Below, in pieces: positions 1 through 8,073 of a stretch of DNA of 64,000 nucleotides. A program made the translations under genes and the position numbers. The stretch comes from Halomonas icarae (lineage in GTDB: Bacteria > Pseudomonadota > Gammaproteobacteria > Pseudomonadales > Halomonadaceae): assembly GCF_009901955.1 (NCBI RefSeq), contig NZ_WUTS01000001.1:1275666-1339665 (forward strand). Direction: 5' to 3'. The notes beneath the pieces are model-generated. The model was not told where the DNA came from and did not search any database. It worked only from the letters and a program-made list of their open reading frames with translations. Position 1 is the first letter of the stretch. Each line of letters starts with the position of its first letter.

Positions 1-139
1 GTTCTATGGCATGCGGCTGGGCGCCGGCATCGCCGTGGCCATTGGTGCCTGCCTGCTGCTCTACGCCTTCTTCGGCCCTGTCCGGGAACAGGTCCCCGCA
101 GGCGGCACCCAGTTGACCGCGGGCCCGGGTCGCGCCTGA
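1..139 (+). CDS. norB: Nitric oxide reductase large subunit, C-terminal end (partial)
   Basis: Only the last 45 codons are in the window; the reading frame is open from base 2 and stops with TGA at 137-139. The peptide has one hydrophobic segment followed by a short polar Ala/Gly-rich tail. This resembles the last transmembrane helix and tail of the catalytic b-type haem subunit of cNor, which reduces NO to N2O at the inner membrane. The assignment rests on remembered resemblance to Pseudomonas NorB tails and on the norQ and norD genes directly downstream. With so little sequence, another membrane oxidase subunit cannot be excluded. Confidence 0.6.
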   Translation, partial: FYGMRLGAGIAVAIGACLLLYAFFGPVREQVPAGGTQLTAGPGRA

Positions 140-145
140 TCTAAC

Positions 146-180
146 GAGGGCCCTGCAAGGGGCCCTCTTCGATTGTTTTC
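146..180 (+). terminator. Putative rho-independent terminator after norB
   Basis: An 8-bp perfect stem (GAGGGCCC, 146-153, with GGGCCCTC, 160-167) closes a 6-nt loop and is followed by a moderately T-rich tail. It begins 7 bases after the norB stop, so it may reduce read-through into norQ. Confidence 0.6.
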
Positions 181-207
181 GAAGATTGTTTTCGAAGATT
201 GTTTTTT
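171..207 (+). repeat. Three tandem copies of a 13-bp repeat in the norQ leader
   Basis: The unit GATTGTTTTCGAA occurs at 171-183 and 184-196. A third, truncated copy (GATTGTTTTTT) spans 197-207. The array lies between the norB terminator and the norQ ribosome binding site (GGAG at 211-214). Each complete unit contains the palindrome TTCGAA. Confidence 0.85.
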
Positions 208-221
208 GATGGAGTTACGCC

Positions 222-1034
222 ATGACCCTCTCCACCGTGGCGGCGTCACACGCCGACCGGGAGATTCCCTACTACGACAGCGTGGGCAACGAGTGCGCGA
301 TGTTCGAGCACGCCTATGCCCAGCGCCTGCCGCTGCTGCTCAAGGGACCTACCGGCTGTGGCAAGACCCGCTTCGTCAGCCATATGGCGGCCAGACTGGG
401 CAAGCCGCTGTTCACCGTCTCCTGTCACGACGACCTTACCGCCGCCGACCTTACCGGACGCTTCCTGTTGCAGGGCGGTGAGACACGCTGGGTCGACGGT
501 CCGCTGACCCGCGCCGTGCGCGAGGGCGGCATCTGCTACCTCGACGAGGTGGTCGAGGCACGCAAGGATGTCACCGTGGTGCTGCACCCGCTCACCGACG
601 ACCGCCGACTGCTGCCGCTGGAGCGTACCGGTGAGCTGCTCGAGGCGCCGGACGACTTCATGCTGGTGGTCTCCTACAACCCCGGTTATCAGCATATCCT
701 CAAGTCACTCAAGCCCAGCACCCGCCAGCGCTTCGTGGCGATGACCTTCGACTTCCCCCCGCCCAAGGTCGAGCGCGATATCGTGGCCCGCGAGAGCGGC
801 CTGGAGCCGGATCGCTGTGCGGCACTGGTCAATCTGGCGGCCAGCCTGCGCGCCATGAAGGGCCAGGACCTGGAGGAGGGCATCTCCACTCGTCTGCTGG
901 TCTACTGCGCGACCCTGATCCAGGCCGGCATGCCGATCCGCGACGCCGCCCGCGCCACCCTGGTGGAGCCGCTTACCGATGATGCCGACGTCCAGGAGGG
1001 CCTGATGGAGGCCGTCCAGGCCACCTTCGGTTGA
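222..1034 (+). CDS. norQ: NorQ, MoxR-type AAA+ ATPase for nitric oxide reductase activation
   Basis: A 270-residue protein of the CbbQ/NirQ/NorQ family, the usual length. The Walker A motif GPTGCGKT is at residues 42-49, and a Walker B-like stretch ending in Asp108-Glu109 follows. In this family the ATPase works with the von Willebrand protein NorD to insert or activate the metal centre of the NO reductase in NorB. The ATG is preceded by GGAG 8 bases upstream. The gene sits between norB and norD, the classical norCBQD order, but 185 bp carrying a palindromic repeat element separate it from norD. Confidence 0.92.
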   Translation: MTLSTVAASHADREIPYYDSVGNECAMFEHAYAQRLPLLLKGPTGCGKTRFVSHMAARLGKPLFTVSCHDDLTAADLTGRFLLQGGETRWVDGPLTRAVREGGICYLDEVVEARKDVTVVLHPLTDDRRLLPLERTGELLEAPDDFMLVVSYNPGYQHILKSLKPSTRQRFVAMTFDFPPPKVERDIVARESGLEPDRCAALVNLAASLRAMKGQDLEEGISTRLLVYCATLIQAGMPIRDAARATLVEPLTDDADVQEGLMEAVQATFG

Positions 1035-1073
1035 TCCGTATATGTTCGTTGCAGTCGCTGATACCGGGAGGCC

Positions 1074-1162
1074 CTTCGGGGTCAGACCCCGGCGGAGGGG
1101 ATCACCGTTGGAAAGGTGCACCATGACGGGTCTATTGGCCTGGCCGGGGTCTGACCCCGAAG
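1074..1162. repeat. REPIN-like element: 20-bp perfect inverted repeat between norQ and norD
   Basis: The left arm (1074-1093, core CTTCGGGGTCAGACCCCGG) and the right arm (1143-1162, core CCGGGGTCTGACCCCGAAG) are exact reverse complements, separated by 49 bp. Each arm is itself nearly palindromic (GGGGTC-A/T-GACCCC). Two REP-like palindromes in inverted orientation at this spacing are the architecture of REPIN elements mobilised by RAYT transposases. No RAYT gene is in the window. Confidence 0.75.
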
Positions 1163-1219
1163 AGGCACAGAGCCACCATCCACGGCATCGTCGATTTTGC
1201 GCTACTGGGGGCACTGATC

Positions 1220-3163
1220 ATGCTGGACTTTCTTGAGGTCGAGGAGACCGTCGGCCGCTACTGGCACCGCTGGGCTTCCGGGGCGGCGAGCTACCCCGAC
1301 CACCCCGAGGCGGCGGTCAGCCTCGAGAGCCTGCGTCCCATGCTCGGCGTCTTCTTTCGTGCCGGCGGAGGAGAGCAGGGCATCGAGGTGGCCGCCATCG
1401 CCCGGCGCGCCTCGGCCCACCGGCTGAGCCTGCGCCAGCGCCTGGGTCTCGACGAGGAGTCCCTCGACCAGGCCCGCCGTGATGAGGAGCATCTGCTGCT
1501 GCCACCGCGCCTGGCGCTGTTTCCCGAGGCCGCCCTCAACCGCGACCTCTATCTGTGGCTGACCGCCTACCTGGCCGAGGCACGGCCGCTGAGCCTTCCC
1601 GAGGATCCCCTGCAGGGCGACCTGGCGCGGCTGCGCGAGGCGCGCCGTACCACACGGGCCGCCCTGGCGCGCTTCCCCGGGCTGACCGAGCGCTATGTGC
1701 GGCTGTGTGGCGAGCTGCTCGCTATCCGCCCGCAGCGCAAGCGCCTGCCCGCCATGGAGCGGGCCCTGGAGGCCGCACTCTGTGCCGAGCTAGGGGCGCC
1801 CGACCCCGAGGACGCCTGGGCGGTGGCCATGCAGCGCGCCATCCGCGAGGATGACCTCCCCCTCGAGGAGTTTCGTGCCCCCCGCGGCTATCGTCCGCCG
1901 CTGCCGGTGCCGCTCTGGGGCCAGGCGGTAACCCTTGGGACCAGCGCCGGCGTCCGCGAGGAGAGTGCGGATGACGAGGAGCTGCCCGAGGCCGCCGCTT
2001 CGGCCGACGACGACCATGGCAAGCGCCAGGCCGATCGCCGCGAGCAGGAGCAGGCCGATCGCGATGATCCACTGATGCTCAACAATATGGAGAAGATGCT
2101 CTCCTGGGCCGAGATGGTGAACCTCAATCGTCATGTGGAAGACGAGGAGGAGGAAGAGGCGCGTCAGGCGGCGGACCAGATGGACGAGATCGTGCTCAGC
2201 GCCAATCGCAAGAAGGCCGCGTCCCGTCTCAAGCTCGACCTCGATCTGGCGCCCGAGGAGGCCGCCGGTGGCCGCCTCAAGGGCAAGCACCCCTACCCGG
2301 AGTGGAACCATCGCAAGCAGGCCTATCTGCCCGATCACTGCCTGGTGATCAGCGACGTGCAGAGCGAGGAAGGGGAGAACTGGGAACCGGATGAAGCGAC
2401 CCGTCGGCGTATCCGTCGTGTGCGGCGCGAATTCGAGGCGCTGCGCCCGCGGCGCGAGATCCTGCGCGGTCAGCTGGATGGCAGCGAGCTCGACATGGAC
2501 GCCGTGATCCGCTCGCGCTGCGACCTGGCCGCCACCGGCGAGGCGAGTGACCGGCTCTATCTGGCCAGCCGCACCCAGGCTCGGGATCTGGCAGTCTCGA
2601 TCCTGGTGGATGTGTCGCTCTCCACCGAGGCGTGGCTGCAGGATCGCCGCGTGCTCGATGTGGCCAAGGAGGCCCTGCTGGTGCTGGGGCACGGTCTGGC
2701 GGGCTGCGGCGACGACTATTCGATCCACAGCTTCACCTCCCAGCGTCGCCACAAGGTGTGGGTCAATACGCTAAAGTCATTCGACGAGCCCATGGGGGAG
2801 CGGGTAACCCGACGCATATCGGCGCTGAAGCCGGGCAGCTACACCCGCATGGGGCCGGCGATTCGCCACCTGTCCAGGCAGCTGAGCGAGCGCCCCAATC
2901 GTCATCGCCTGCTGCTGATGCTGACCGACGGCAAGCCCAACGATAACGACTACTACGAGGGGCGCTACGGCATCGAGGATACCCGCAAGGCGGTGCTCGA
3001 GGCGCGGCGCCAGGAGGTGAAGGTGTTCGGGGTGACCATCGATCGCGAGGCGGGGCAGTATATCCCTCACCTGTTCGGTCGCGGTGGCTACGCCATCGTA
3101 CAGCGTCCCGAGCACCTCGCCCTGGCGTTGCCGAGTATCTATCGCCAGATCATCGCCACCTGA
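1220..3163 (+). CDS. norD: NorD, von Willebrand factor A protein for NO reductase maturation
   Basis: A 647-residue cytoplasmic protein. The N-terminal part is charged and Leu/Arg/Glu-rich, and an acidic linker lies around residues 240-320. The C-terminal third is a von Willebrand A domain with the metal-ion-dependent adhesion motif DVSLS, and a downstream LTDG motif supplies the conserved Asp. Family members partner with the NorQ ATPase as a MoxR/VWA chaperone pair for NorCB. The ATG start gives the family's usual length. The REPIN-like element upstream may place norD on a partly separate transcript from norQ. Confidence 0.9.
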   Translation: MLDFLEVEETVGRYWHRWASGAASYPDHPEAAVSLESLRPMLGVFFRAGGGEQGIEVAAIARRASAHRLSLRQRLGLDEESLDQARRDEEHLLLPPRLALFPEAALNRDLYLWLTAYLAEARPLSLPEDPLQGDLARLREARRTTRAALARFPGLTERYVRLCGELLAIRPQRKRLPAMERALEAALCAELGAPDPEDAWAVAMQRAIREDDLPLEEFRAPRGYRPPLPVPLWGQAVTLGTSAGVREESADDEELPEAAASADDDHGKRQADRREQEQADRDDPLMLNNMEKMLSWAEMVNLNRHVEDEEEEEARQAADQMDEIVLSANRKKAASRLKLDLDLAPEEAAGGRLKGKHPYPEWNHRKQAYLPDHCLVISDVQSEEGENWEPDEATRRRIRRVRREFEALRPRREILRGQLDGSELDMDAVIRSRCDLAATGEASDRLYLASRTQARDLAVSILVDVSLSTEAWLQDRRVLDVAKEALLVLGHGLAGCGDDYSIHSFTSQRRHKVWVNTLKSFDEPMGERVTRRISALKPGSYTRMGPAIRHLSRQLSERPNRHRLLLMLTDGKPNDNDYYEGRYGIEDTRKAVLEARRQEVKVFGVTIDREAGQYIPHLFGRGGYAIVQRPEHLALALPSIYRQIIAT

Positions 3164-3201
3164 GCCCCCGTCATCCGAACCATCGCCGAGGAGATGCGCC
3201 C

Positions 3202-3420
3202 ATGACCTCTCGAACCCGACCGATCCTCGCCGTGGCGGCCTGGAGCCTGGTCGCCGTGGCGCTGGTGCTGCCGCTGGTGTGGCTGATCAATAACCGCGAC
3301 TGGGGTGTCGGGCTGATACTGCTGGCGCCGCTGCTGGTCTACGGCCTGATGCGCCTGGGGCGTTCCCTGGAGAGCTGGGCTCGGGCGAGTGCACCGCCGA
3401 AGCACCCTCAGCGACGCTAA
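3202..3420 (+). CDS. Small two-helix membrane protein downstream of norD
   Basis: A 72-residue protein with two predicted hydrophobic helices (roughly residues 9-30 and 36-52), then a short basic tail. A strong ribosome binding site (GAGGAG) precedes the ATG, and the gene begins 38 bp after norD, so it is probably co-transcribed. I do not recognise a named family. Its place at the end of the nor cluster suggests a role in NO reductase assembly or respiration, but this is inference from position only. Confidence 0.7.
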   Translation: MTSRTRPILAVAAWSLVAVALVLPLVWLINNRDWGVGLILLAPLLVYGLMRLGRSLESWARASAPPKHPQRR

Positions 3421-3457
3421 AGTGAAGCCTTCGTCGTCCTGAGCGCTACCGGACAAT

Positions 3458-3487
3458 GCAAAGGGCCTGCTGATGCAGGCCCTTTGC
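3458..3487. terminator. Bidirectional terminator between convergent genes
   Basis: A 13-bp perfect stem (GCAAAGGGCCTGC at 3458-3470, GCAGGCCCTTTGC at 3475-3487) has a TGAT loop. Its outer base pairs are A/T-rich. It lies between the small membrane gene on + and the norF-like gene on -, so it can serve both directions. Confidence 0.8.
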
Positions 3488-3504
3488 CGTATGCCGCTCA
3501 GGCC

Positions 3505-3795
3505 TCAGGCCATCCGGCCCACCAGATAGCCGGCACCGATCAGCGCCAGGGTGAGGATCACCAGGCCCACGAAGGCCCCCTTCCAGGCCGGGGTGGCCCT
3601 GCGCAGGTTGAGATAGACCATCAGCAGGCGCTGGGCCTTGAAGCCGGTGGCCAGGATGACCAGCGCCGCCGACCACAGCGGCAGCGTCTGCCAGTCACTG
3701 GCGTCGAGCAGCGCCGAGACCATCGACACCACCGTCAGGCCCATCAGCACGGCCCAGGTGGTCAGCAGGCGGCGGGTGCCGGGCAGCGGTGTCAT
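3505..3795 (-). CDS. norF: NorF-type small membrane protein (cytochrome c oxidase subunit IV-like)
   Basis: A 96-residue protein with three hydrophobic segments and the layout of the prokaryotic cytochrome c oxidase subunit IV/NorF family. It lies 50 bp downstream of the COX3-like gene on the same strand, and NorE-NorF pairs are usual accessory proteins for full NO reductase activity. The start was taken at the ATG complementary to 3793-3795, which has GGAGGT 5 bases upstream. A longer overlapping frame continues upstream but runs through the neighbouring gene. Confidence 0.72.
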   Translation of the reverse strand: MTPLPGTRRLLTTWAVLMGLTVVSMVSALLDASDWQTLPLWSAALVILATGFKAQRLLMVYLNLRRATPAWKGAFVGLVILTLALIGAGYLVGRMA

Positions 3796-3845
3796 GCGAC
3801 CTCCGTTTTCAGCGCAGCAGGGAGCCTTCAGCTCAATAAATGCCC

Positions 3846-4415
3846 TCAGCGCAAGAGATAAAGCAGCGGATAGAGCAGGATCCAGATCAGATCGACCATA
3901 TGCCAGAAGGCGGCGGCGGTCTCCACGTTCTCCAGGCTGGTACGCCAGCTGACCAGTCCCAGCAGCGCCAGGCCGAACAGCACATGGGCGAAATGAAAGG
4001 CGGTCAGCCCATAGTAGAAGCCGAAGAAGGTGTTGGTGTCCGGGGTGATGCCGATGGCGAACTTGCTCGAATACTCGACCACCTTGATCACGCCGAACAG
4101 TACGCCGAGCCCCATGGCGGCGGCGAGCCACTGGCGGGCACGCCGGATACGCTCGCTGGCGGTGGCCTCCACCGCCAATGCCACACAGAGCCCGCTGGTC
4201 AGCAGCACCAGCGTATTGAGCCCTCCCAGCAGCGGGTCGAGCTTCTGCTGGGAGGCATCGAACAGCGCCACCTGGGCGGCGCGTTCGGAGGAGTAGAGGG
4301 CGAAGAACGCCATGAACACCAGCAACTCGCTGAGGATCAGCACCCATATCAGCGGATTGCCGGGTAGGGCAGAGAGCGGCCCCCAGCCGGGGTTGGGTAG
4401 CTCCTGCTCCCTCAT
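3846..4415 (-). CDS. norE: NorE-type cytochrome c oxidase subunit III family protein
   Basis: A 189-residue integral membrane protein with five hydrophobic stretches and the COX3-family features seen in NorE: an early helix beginning around 'NPLIWVLILSELLVF' and a later 'FHFAHVLFGLALLGLV' helix. NorE is not a core subunit, but in denitrifiers it supports NO reductase function. Its start overlaps the stop of the preceding gene by 4 bases (ATGA), indicating translational coupling. It belongs to the group of three genes read from about 4930 down to 3505. Confidence 0.8.
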   Translation of the reverse strand: MREQELPNPGWGPLSALPGNPLIWVLILSELLVFMAFFALYSSERAAQVALFDASQQKLDPLLGGLNTLVLLTSGLCVALAVEATASERIRRARQWLAAAMGLGVLFGVIKVVEYSSKFAIGITPDTNTFFGFYYGLTAFHFAHVLFGLALLGLVSWRTSLENVETAAAFWHMVDLIWILLYPLLYLLR

Positions 4416-4870
4416 GCGTCGCTCAGGGTGACCCGGGCGACGCCGAAGGCCAGGCTGCGCGGGTTATCCACCGGGCGGTTGGAGGTCAGGCGGGCGATGC
4501 CCACGGCACAGCGGCCGACCATCCAGATCAGGCAGGCGGTGAAGTAGAGATAGCCCAGGGCCCAAGGGGCCATGGGCGGCGTGCCGACCAGCCCGAGCAG
4601 CTGCCAGGCGGCAGTGAAGAACGCCCCGCCCAGCACGCCCAGCCAGAAGGTGCGAATCTGGAACTGCAGGTGGCTCTTTACCCAGGGCTCGGCGCTTCGC
4701 TGCTTGACGTGGGCGATCAGCACGCCGACAGGCGCCGTTACCACCGCCAGCACGCTGCCCAGGAAGAGCATGTAGACGATGATGGCGGCGCCGCGCCCCC
4801 GGGACTGCTTGCCGGCAGGGACTTCGTTCATATGGCGAGCGTTGGCGGGTATGGCCTGAGGGGTGGACAT
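4412..4870 (-). CDS. Membrane protein at head of norEF operon (DUF4870/Tic20-like layout)
   Basis: A 152-residue protein with a polar N-terminus of about 25 residues, then three to four hydrophobic helices. The central 'HLQFQIRTFW' segment between helices recalls small DUF4870-like membrane proteins. It is the first gene of the minus-strand group 4870-3505 and overlaps norE by 4 bases. An Anr/Fnr-type box and a -10 element lie 60-110 bp upstream, so it is probably induced under oxygen limitation. I cannot assign a biochemical function. Confidence 0.7.
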   Translation of the reverse strand: MSTPQAIPANARHMNEVPAGKQSRGRGAAIIVYMLFLGSVLAVVTAPVGVLIAHVKQRSAEPWVKSHLQFQIRTFWLGVLGGAFFTAAWQLLGLVGTPPMAPWALGYLYFTACLIWMVGRCAVGIARLTSNRPVDNPRSLAFGVARVTLSDA

Positions 4871-4934
4871 GGCGGGTCCTCGCGTGACGGGCGACCGGCC
4901 CTGGCGAGCCGGTCTAATGATGTATTCAAAATGC

Positions 4935-4977
4935 TACTATAGCGCGAGGTCGCACGAAAAGCCTTGGCCTGGATCAA
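4935..4977 (-). promoter_or_regulatory. Anr/Fnr/Dnr-type promoter for the norEF group
   Basis: Read on the minus strand, TTGATCCAGGCCAA (4977-4964) matches the Fnr/Anr consensus TTGAT-N4-ATCAA at 8 of 10 positions, with a perfect upstream half. A -10 hexamer TATAGT lies at 4940-4935. With transcription starting near 4928, the box is centred about 42 bp upstream, the standard class II activator position. The box overlaps the stop codon of the transporter gene ending at 4974. Confidence 0.7.
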
Positions 4978-6287
4978 CTCTCGGCCGGCTTGGTTTCGAT
5001 GGACCGAACGTCGACACCCGGGGTCGCGGCCGAGTGGCCAGGGTGCTTCTTGTCGCGGGTCAGCATCGGAACACGACGCTCGGTCCACCACATCCAGATG
5101 ATCGAGACCAGGGTCACGCCGAAGCAGAGCATCCATACGGTGGTGGCCACGCCGGTGAGGTCCACCAGGGCGCCGAACATGATCGGCAGCAGGAAGCCAC
5201 CCACTCCGCCGGCCAGGCCGACGATGCCGGAGACCAGGCCCAGGTTCTCGTGGTACTCGTTGGAGAGGTACTTGAAGACCGAGGCCTTGCCGATGCCCCA
5301 GGCGATGCCCACCACGAACAACGCCGTGGTGAACAGCCACACCGGGATGCCGAAGCCGAACTCCACCACCCCTTCGCCACCGGCGCCGGCCACGCGGTAC
5401 TGGGTCTCGGGATAGGACATGATGAACAGCGCGATCAGGCTGGCCCACATGCAGGCCCAGGTGACGGTATGCGCCCCGAAGCGGTCGGAGAGCCAGCCGC
5501 CAAAGGCGCGAATTACCCCCGAGGGCAGCACGAAGATGGTGGCGATCAGGGCAGCGACCTGAATGCCGAGGCCGTACTCTCCCATGTAGTAGCGGGTCAG
5601 CCACAGGGAGACACCGACATAGCCGCCGAACACCACGGAGTAGTACTGACAGTACTTCCACACCCGGGGGTCGTTGAGCACCTTGAGCTGGTCACGCAGC
5701 GAGACGCTGCTGCTGCTGCGATGGGCCGGGTTGGAGTAGGTGAAGCACCAGAACAGCACGGCGGTGACCAGCATGATGCCCGCGTAGATATTGGGCACCG
5801 CCTGCCAGCCCAGCACCACGATCACGGTGGGGGCGATGAACTTGGTGACCGCGGCACCGGCGTTGCCGGCACCGAAGATGCCCATGGCCAGGCCCTGGCG
5901 ATCCTTCTCGAACCACTTGGCGGTGTAGGTGATGCCCACCGAGAAGGAGCCGCCGGCCAGGCCGACGAAGGCACCCAGCACCAGCAGCTGCCAATACTCG
6001 GTGGCGAACTGCACCAGCCAGATGGCCGGCACGATCAGGAGCAGGATGATGAAGAACACCGGCCGACCGCCGTGGCGGTCGGTCAGCGAGCCCAGGGGCA
6101 GGCGCGACAGGGCGCCGGTCAGGATGGGCACCGCGGTGAGGATACCGAACTGGGTACCGTTGAGGTTGAGCTCTTCGGCGATCGGCACGCCGATCTCGCC
6201 GAACATGGTCCACACCATGAAGCACATGGTGAAGGCGAAGGTGTTGGCGATCAGCACCGAGGTCTGCTTGAAGCGTTCAGAGGCCAT
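4974..6287 (-). CDS. narK: NarK-family nitrate/nitrite transporter (NarK1-like)
   Basis: A 437-residue major facilitator superfamily protein with about 12 transmembrane helices. The first nitrate signature reads GIFGAGNAGAAVT in the first half, and a related glycine-rich stretch (GIAWGIGKASVF) lies in the second half. It is probably a nitrate/proton symporter or nitrate/nitrite exchanger at the inner membrane. It lies 52 bp downstream of the longer NarK gene on the same strand, and the pair resembles the narK1-narK2 arrangement of pseudomonads. The ATG at 6287 is preceded by GGAGGG. Confidence 0.88.
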   Translation of the reverse strand: MASERFKQTSVLIANTFAFTMCFMVWTMFGEIGVPIAEELNLNGTQFGILTAVPILTGALSRLPLGSLTDRHGGRPVFFIILLLIVPAIWLVQFATEYWQLLVLGAFVGLAGGSFSVGITYTAKWFEKDRQGLAMGIFGAGNAGAAVTKFIAPTVIVVLGWQAVPNIYAGIMLVTAVLFWCFTYSNPAHRSSSSVSLRDQLKVLNDPRVWKYCQYYSVVFGGYVGVSLWLTRYYMGEYGLGIQVAALIATIFVLPSGVIRAFGGWLSDRFGAHTVTWACMWASLIALFIMSYPETQYRVAGAGGEGVVEFGFGIPVWLFTTALFVVGIAWGIGKASVFKYLSNEYHENLGLVSGIVGLAGGVGGFLLPIMFGALVDLTGVATTVWMLCFGVTLVSIIWMWWTERRVPMLTRDKKHPGHSAATPGVDVRSIETKPAES

Positions 6288-6339
6288 GGGACCCTCCGAG
6301 TCTATCGGGTTAAGGGACGATATCGGGTTCGGTAAGTGA

Positions 6340-7932
6340 TCAGGGGTTCTTCACATAGGCGCCGGGACGCAGGTAGAACCACCAGTTGACCACCAGGCAG
6401 ACGGCGTAGAAGACCGCGAAGCCGTACATGGCGAGCTCCGGTGTGCCGGCCTTGATCTGCTCACCCATCACCCGGGGCGCGATAAAGGAGCCATAGGCGG
6501 CGACGGCGGAGGTCCAGCCCAGTGCCGGGCCCTTCTGCTGGGGGTCGAAGATGAAGCCGATGCTGCGGAAGGTCGAACCGTTGCCAATGCCGCTGGCGGC
6601 AAACAGCAGGATGAACAGCAGCAGGAACATCCAGAAGTACTGGTTGGGGTCGGTGGAGTTGTAGGCCAGCATCATCACGTAGCCGGCGCCCACGGAGCCC
6701 ACCACCATGATCGCGGTGATCACCTGGGTGACGATGGAGCCGCCCAGCTTGTCGGAGATCCAGCCGCCCACCGGGCGGATCAGGGCGCCGACGAAGGGAC
6801 CCATCCAGGCCCAGGTCAGGGCGCTGGGGGCGTCCGGGTTGGCGACACGGGTCATGCTGCCATCGGCGGCCACCTCCATCATGTTGCCGAAGATCACCGA
6901 GATGGAGAGCGGCAGGGCCGCGGAGAAGCCGATGAAGGAGCCGAAGGTGGCGATATAGAGCACGGTCATCGACCAGGTGTGCTTGTTGGAGAAGATCTCG
7001 AACTGCTTCTTGATGGCGGGCTTGATATCACCCGGGATCAGGCGCAGCAGCACCACGGTCAGCACAATGGTCAGCGGCAGGGCGATCCACATGTTGAGAT
7101 AGCCCAGCGCCACCACGCCGGCGATGGAGGTCACGATGCCGACCCCGTAGAGGCCGAGAATCTTGCCGAAGGCCTGCAGCGGGGAGCCCGGGTTTGGGGT
7201 GATCGTGCGCAGGTTGTTCATGCCGAACCAGCCCGCGAAGGCCAGCGGAATCAGCAGCAGCATCCACACGAAGCCGGCGTTCTGGATCCAGGTATCGGTG
7301 CCCGCCTCGATGCGCCCGATCAGGGTGCCGCTGGCCTTCTCGAGCGCCATCGGTTCGCCACCCAAGGCGCCGAAGATGCCCACTGTCATCACCAGCGGGA
7401 TCAGGATCTGCATGGTGGTGACGCCGAAGTTGCCGAGCCCGGCGTTCATGCCCAGGGCATAGCCCTGCTGTTTCTTGGGGAAGAAGTTGGAGATGTTGCT
7501 CATCGAGTTGGCGAAGTTGCCGCCGCCGATGCCCGAGAGCAGTGCCAGGGCCTGGAACACCCAGAACGGCGTCCCGGGGTTCATCAACGCGATGCCGGTG
7601 CCCATGGCGGGGAGCATCAGCAGGGCGGTGGTCAGGAAGATGGTATTGCGACCACCGGCGATACGGATCATGAAGGAGGCGGGGATGCGCAGGGTGGCAC
7701 CGGCCAGGCCGGCAATCGCGGTCAGGGTGAACAGCTGCTCCACCGAGAACGGAAAGCCCAGGTTCTGCATCTGCGTGGTGATCATGCCCCACATCAGCCA
7801 GATGGCGAAGCCCAGCAGCAGGCTGGGAATGGAGACCCACAGGTTGCGGTTGGCAACCCTCTTGCCCTCCGACTCCCAGAACTCCTCGTTCTCGACATCC
7901 CACCGTTCGATGTCGGCATTCTTTCTGGTCAT
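6340..7932 (-). CDS. narK: NarK-family nitrate/nitrite transporter (NarK2-like)
   Basis: A 530-residue major facilitator protein with both nitrate/nitrite porter signatures: AGLGNFGVT in the first half and SGIGNGSTFRSIGFIF in the second. These glycine/asparagine motifs line the substrate path in NarK proteins. The ATG at 7932 was chosen because GGGGG sits 7 bases upstream. A longer in-frame reading from a TTG at 7995 would run through a perfect Fnr box and is rejected. It is the first gene of a two-gene transporter unit, expected to be induced anaerobically and by nitrate. Confidence 0.9.
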   Translation of the reverse strand: MTRKNADIERWDVENEEFWESEGKRVANRNLWVSIPSLLLGFAIWLMWGMITTQMQNLGFPFSVEQLFTLTAIAGLAGATLRIPASFMIRIAGGRNTIFLTTALLMLPAMGTGIALMNPGTPFWVFQALALLSGIGGGNFANSMSNISNFFPKKQQGYALGMNAGLGNFGVTTMQILIPLVMTVGIFGALGGEPMALEKASGTLIGRIEAGTDTWIQNAGFVWMLLLIPLAFAGWFGMNNLRTITPNPGSPLQAFGKILGLYGVGIVTSIAGVVALGYLNMWIALPLTIVLTVVLLRLIPGDIKPAIKKQFEIFSNKHTWSMTVLYIATFGSFIGFSAALPLSISVIFGNMMEVAADGSMTRVANPDAPSALTWAWMGPFVGALIRPVGGWISDKLGGSIVTQVITAIMVVGSVGAGYVMMLAYNSTDPNQYFWMFLLLFILLFAASGIGNGSTFRSIGFIFDPQQKGPALGWTSAVAAYGSFIAPRVMGEQIKAGTPELAMYGFAVFYAVCLVVNWWFYLRPGAYVKNP

Positions 7933-7981
7933 GACGTTTCCCCCTTGAGGTCTAGCGGTGCTCGCATCGGCCATGATCGGG

Positions 7982-7995
7982 TTGATCAATATCAA
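7982..7995 (-). promoter_or_regulatory. Perfect Anr/Fnr box upstream of narK
   Basis: TTGATCAATATCAA (7982-7995) matches TTGAT-N4-ATCAA exactly at all ten conserved positions. Its centre is 56 bp from the chosen narK start codon, consistent with oxygen-controlled activation. I could not identify an equally convincing -10 hexamer. Confidence 0.85.
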
Positions 7996-8073
7996 GGCGC
8001 GCGAAGATGGGGGAAAGATACGCCGCGCGGCGGCATCGGGAAACGTGGCATGCGGCTCCCCCTGGCGGTGGCA

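Noticed and set aside
4863..6335. 490-codon plus-strand frame opposite the NarK1-like gene
   Set aside because: Composition is Gly/His/Gln-rich without domains, and the minus-strand transporter accounts for the region.
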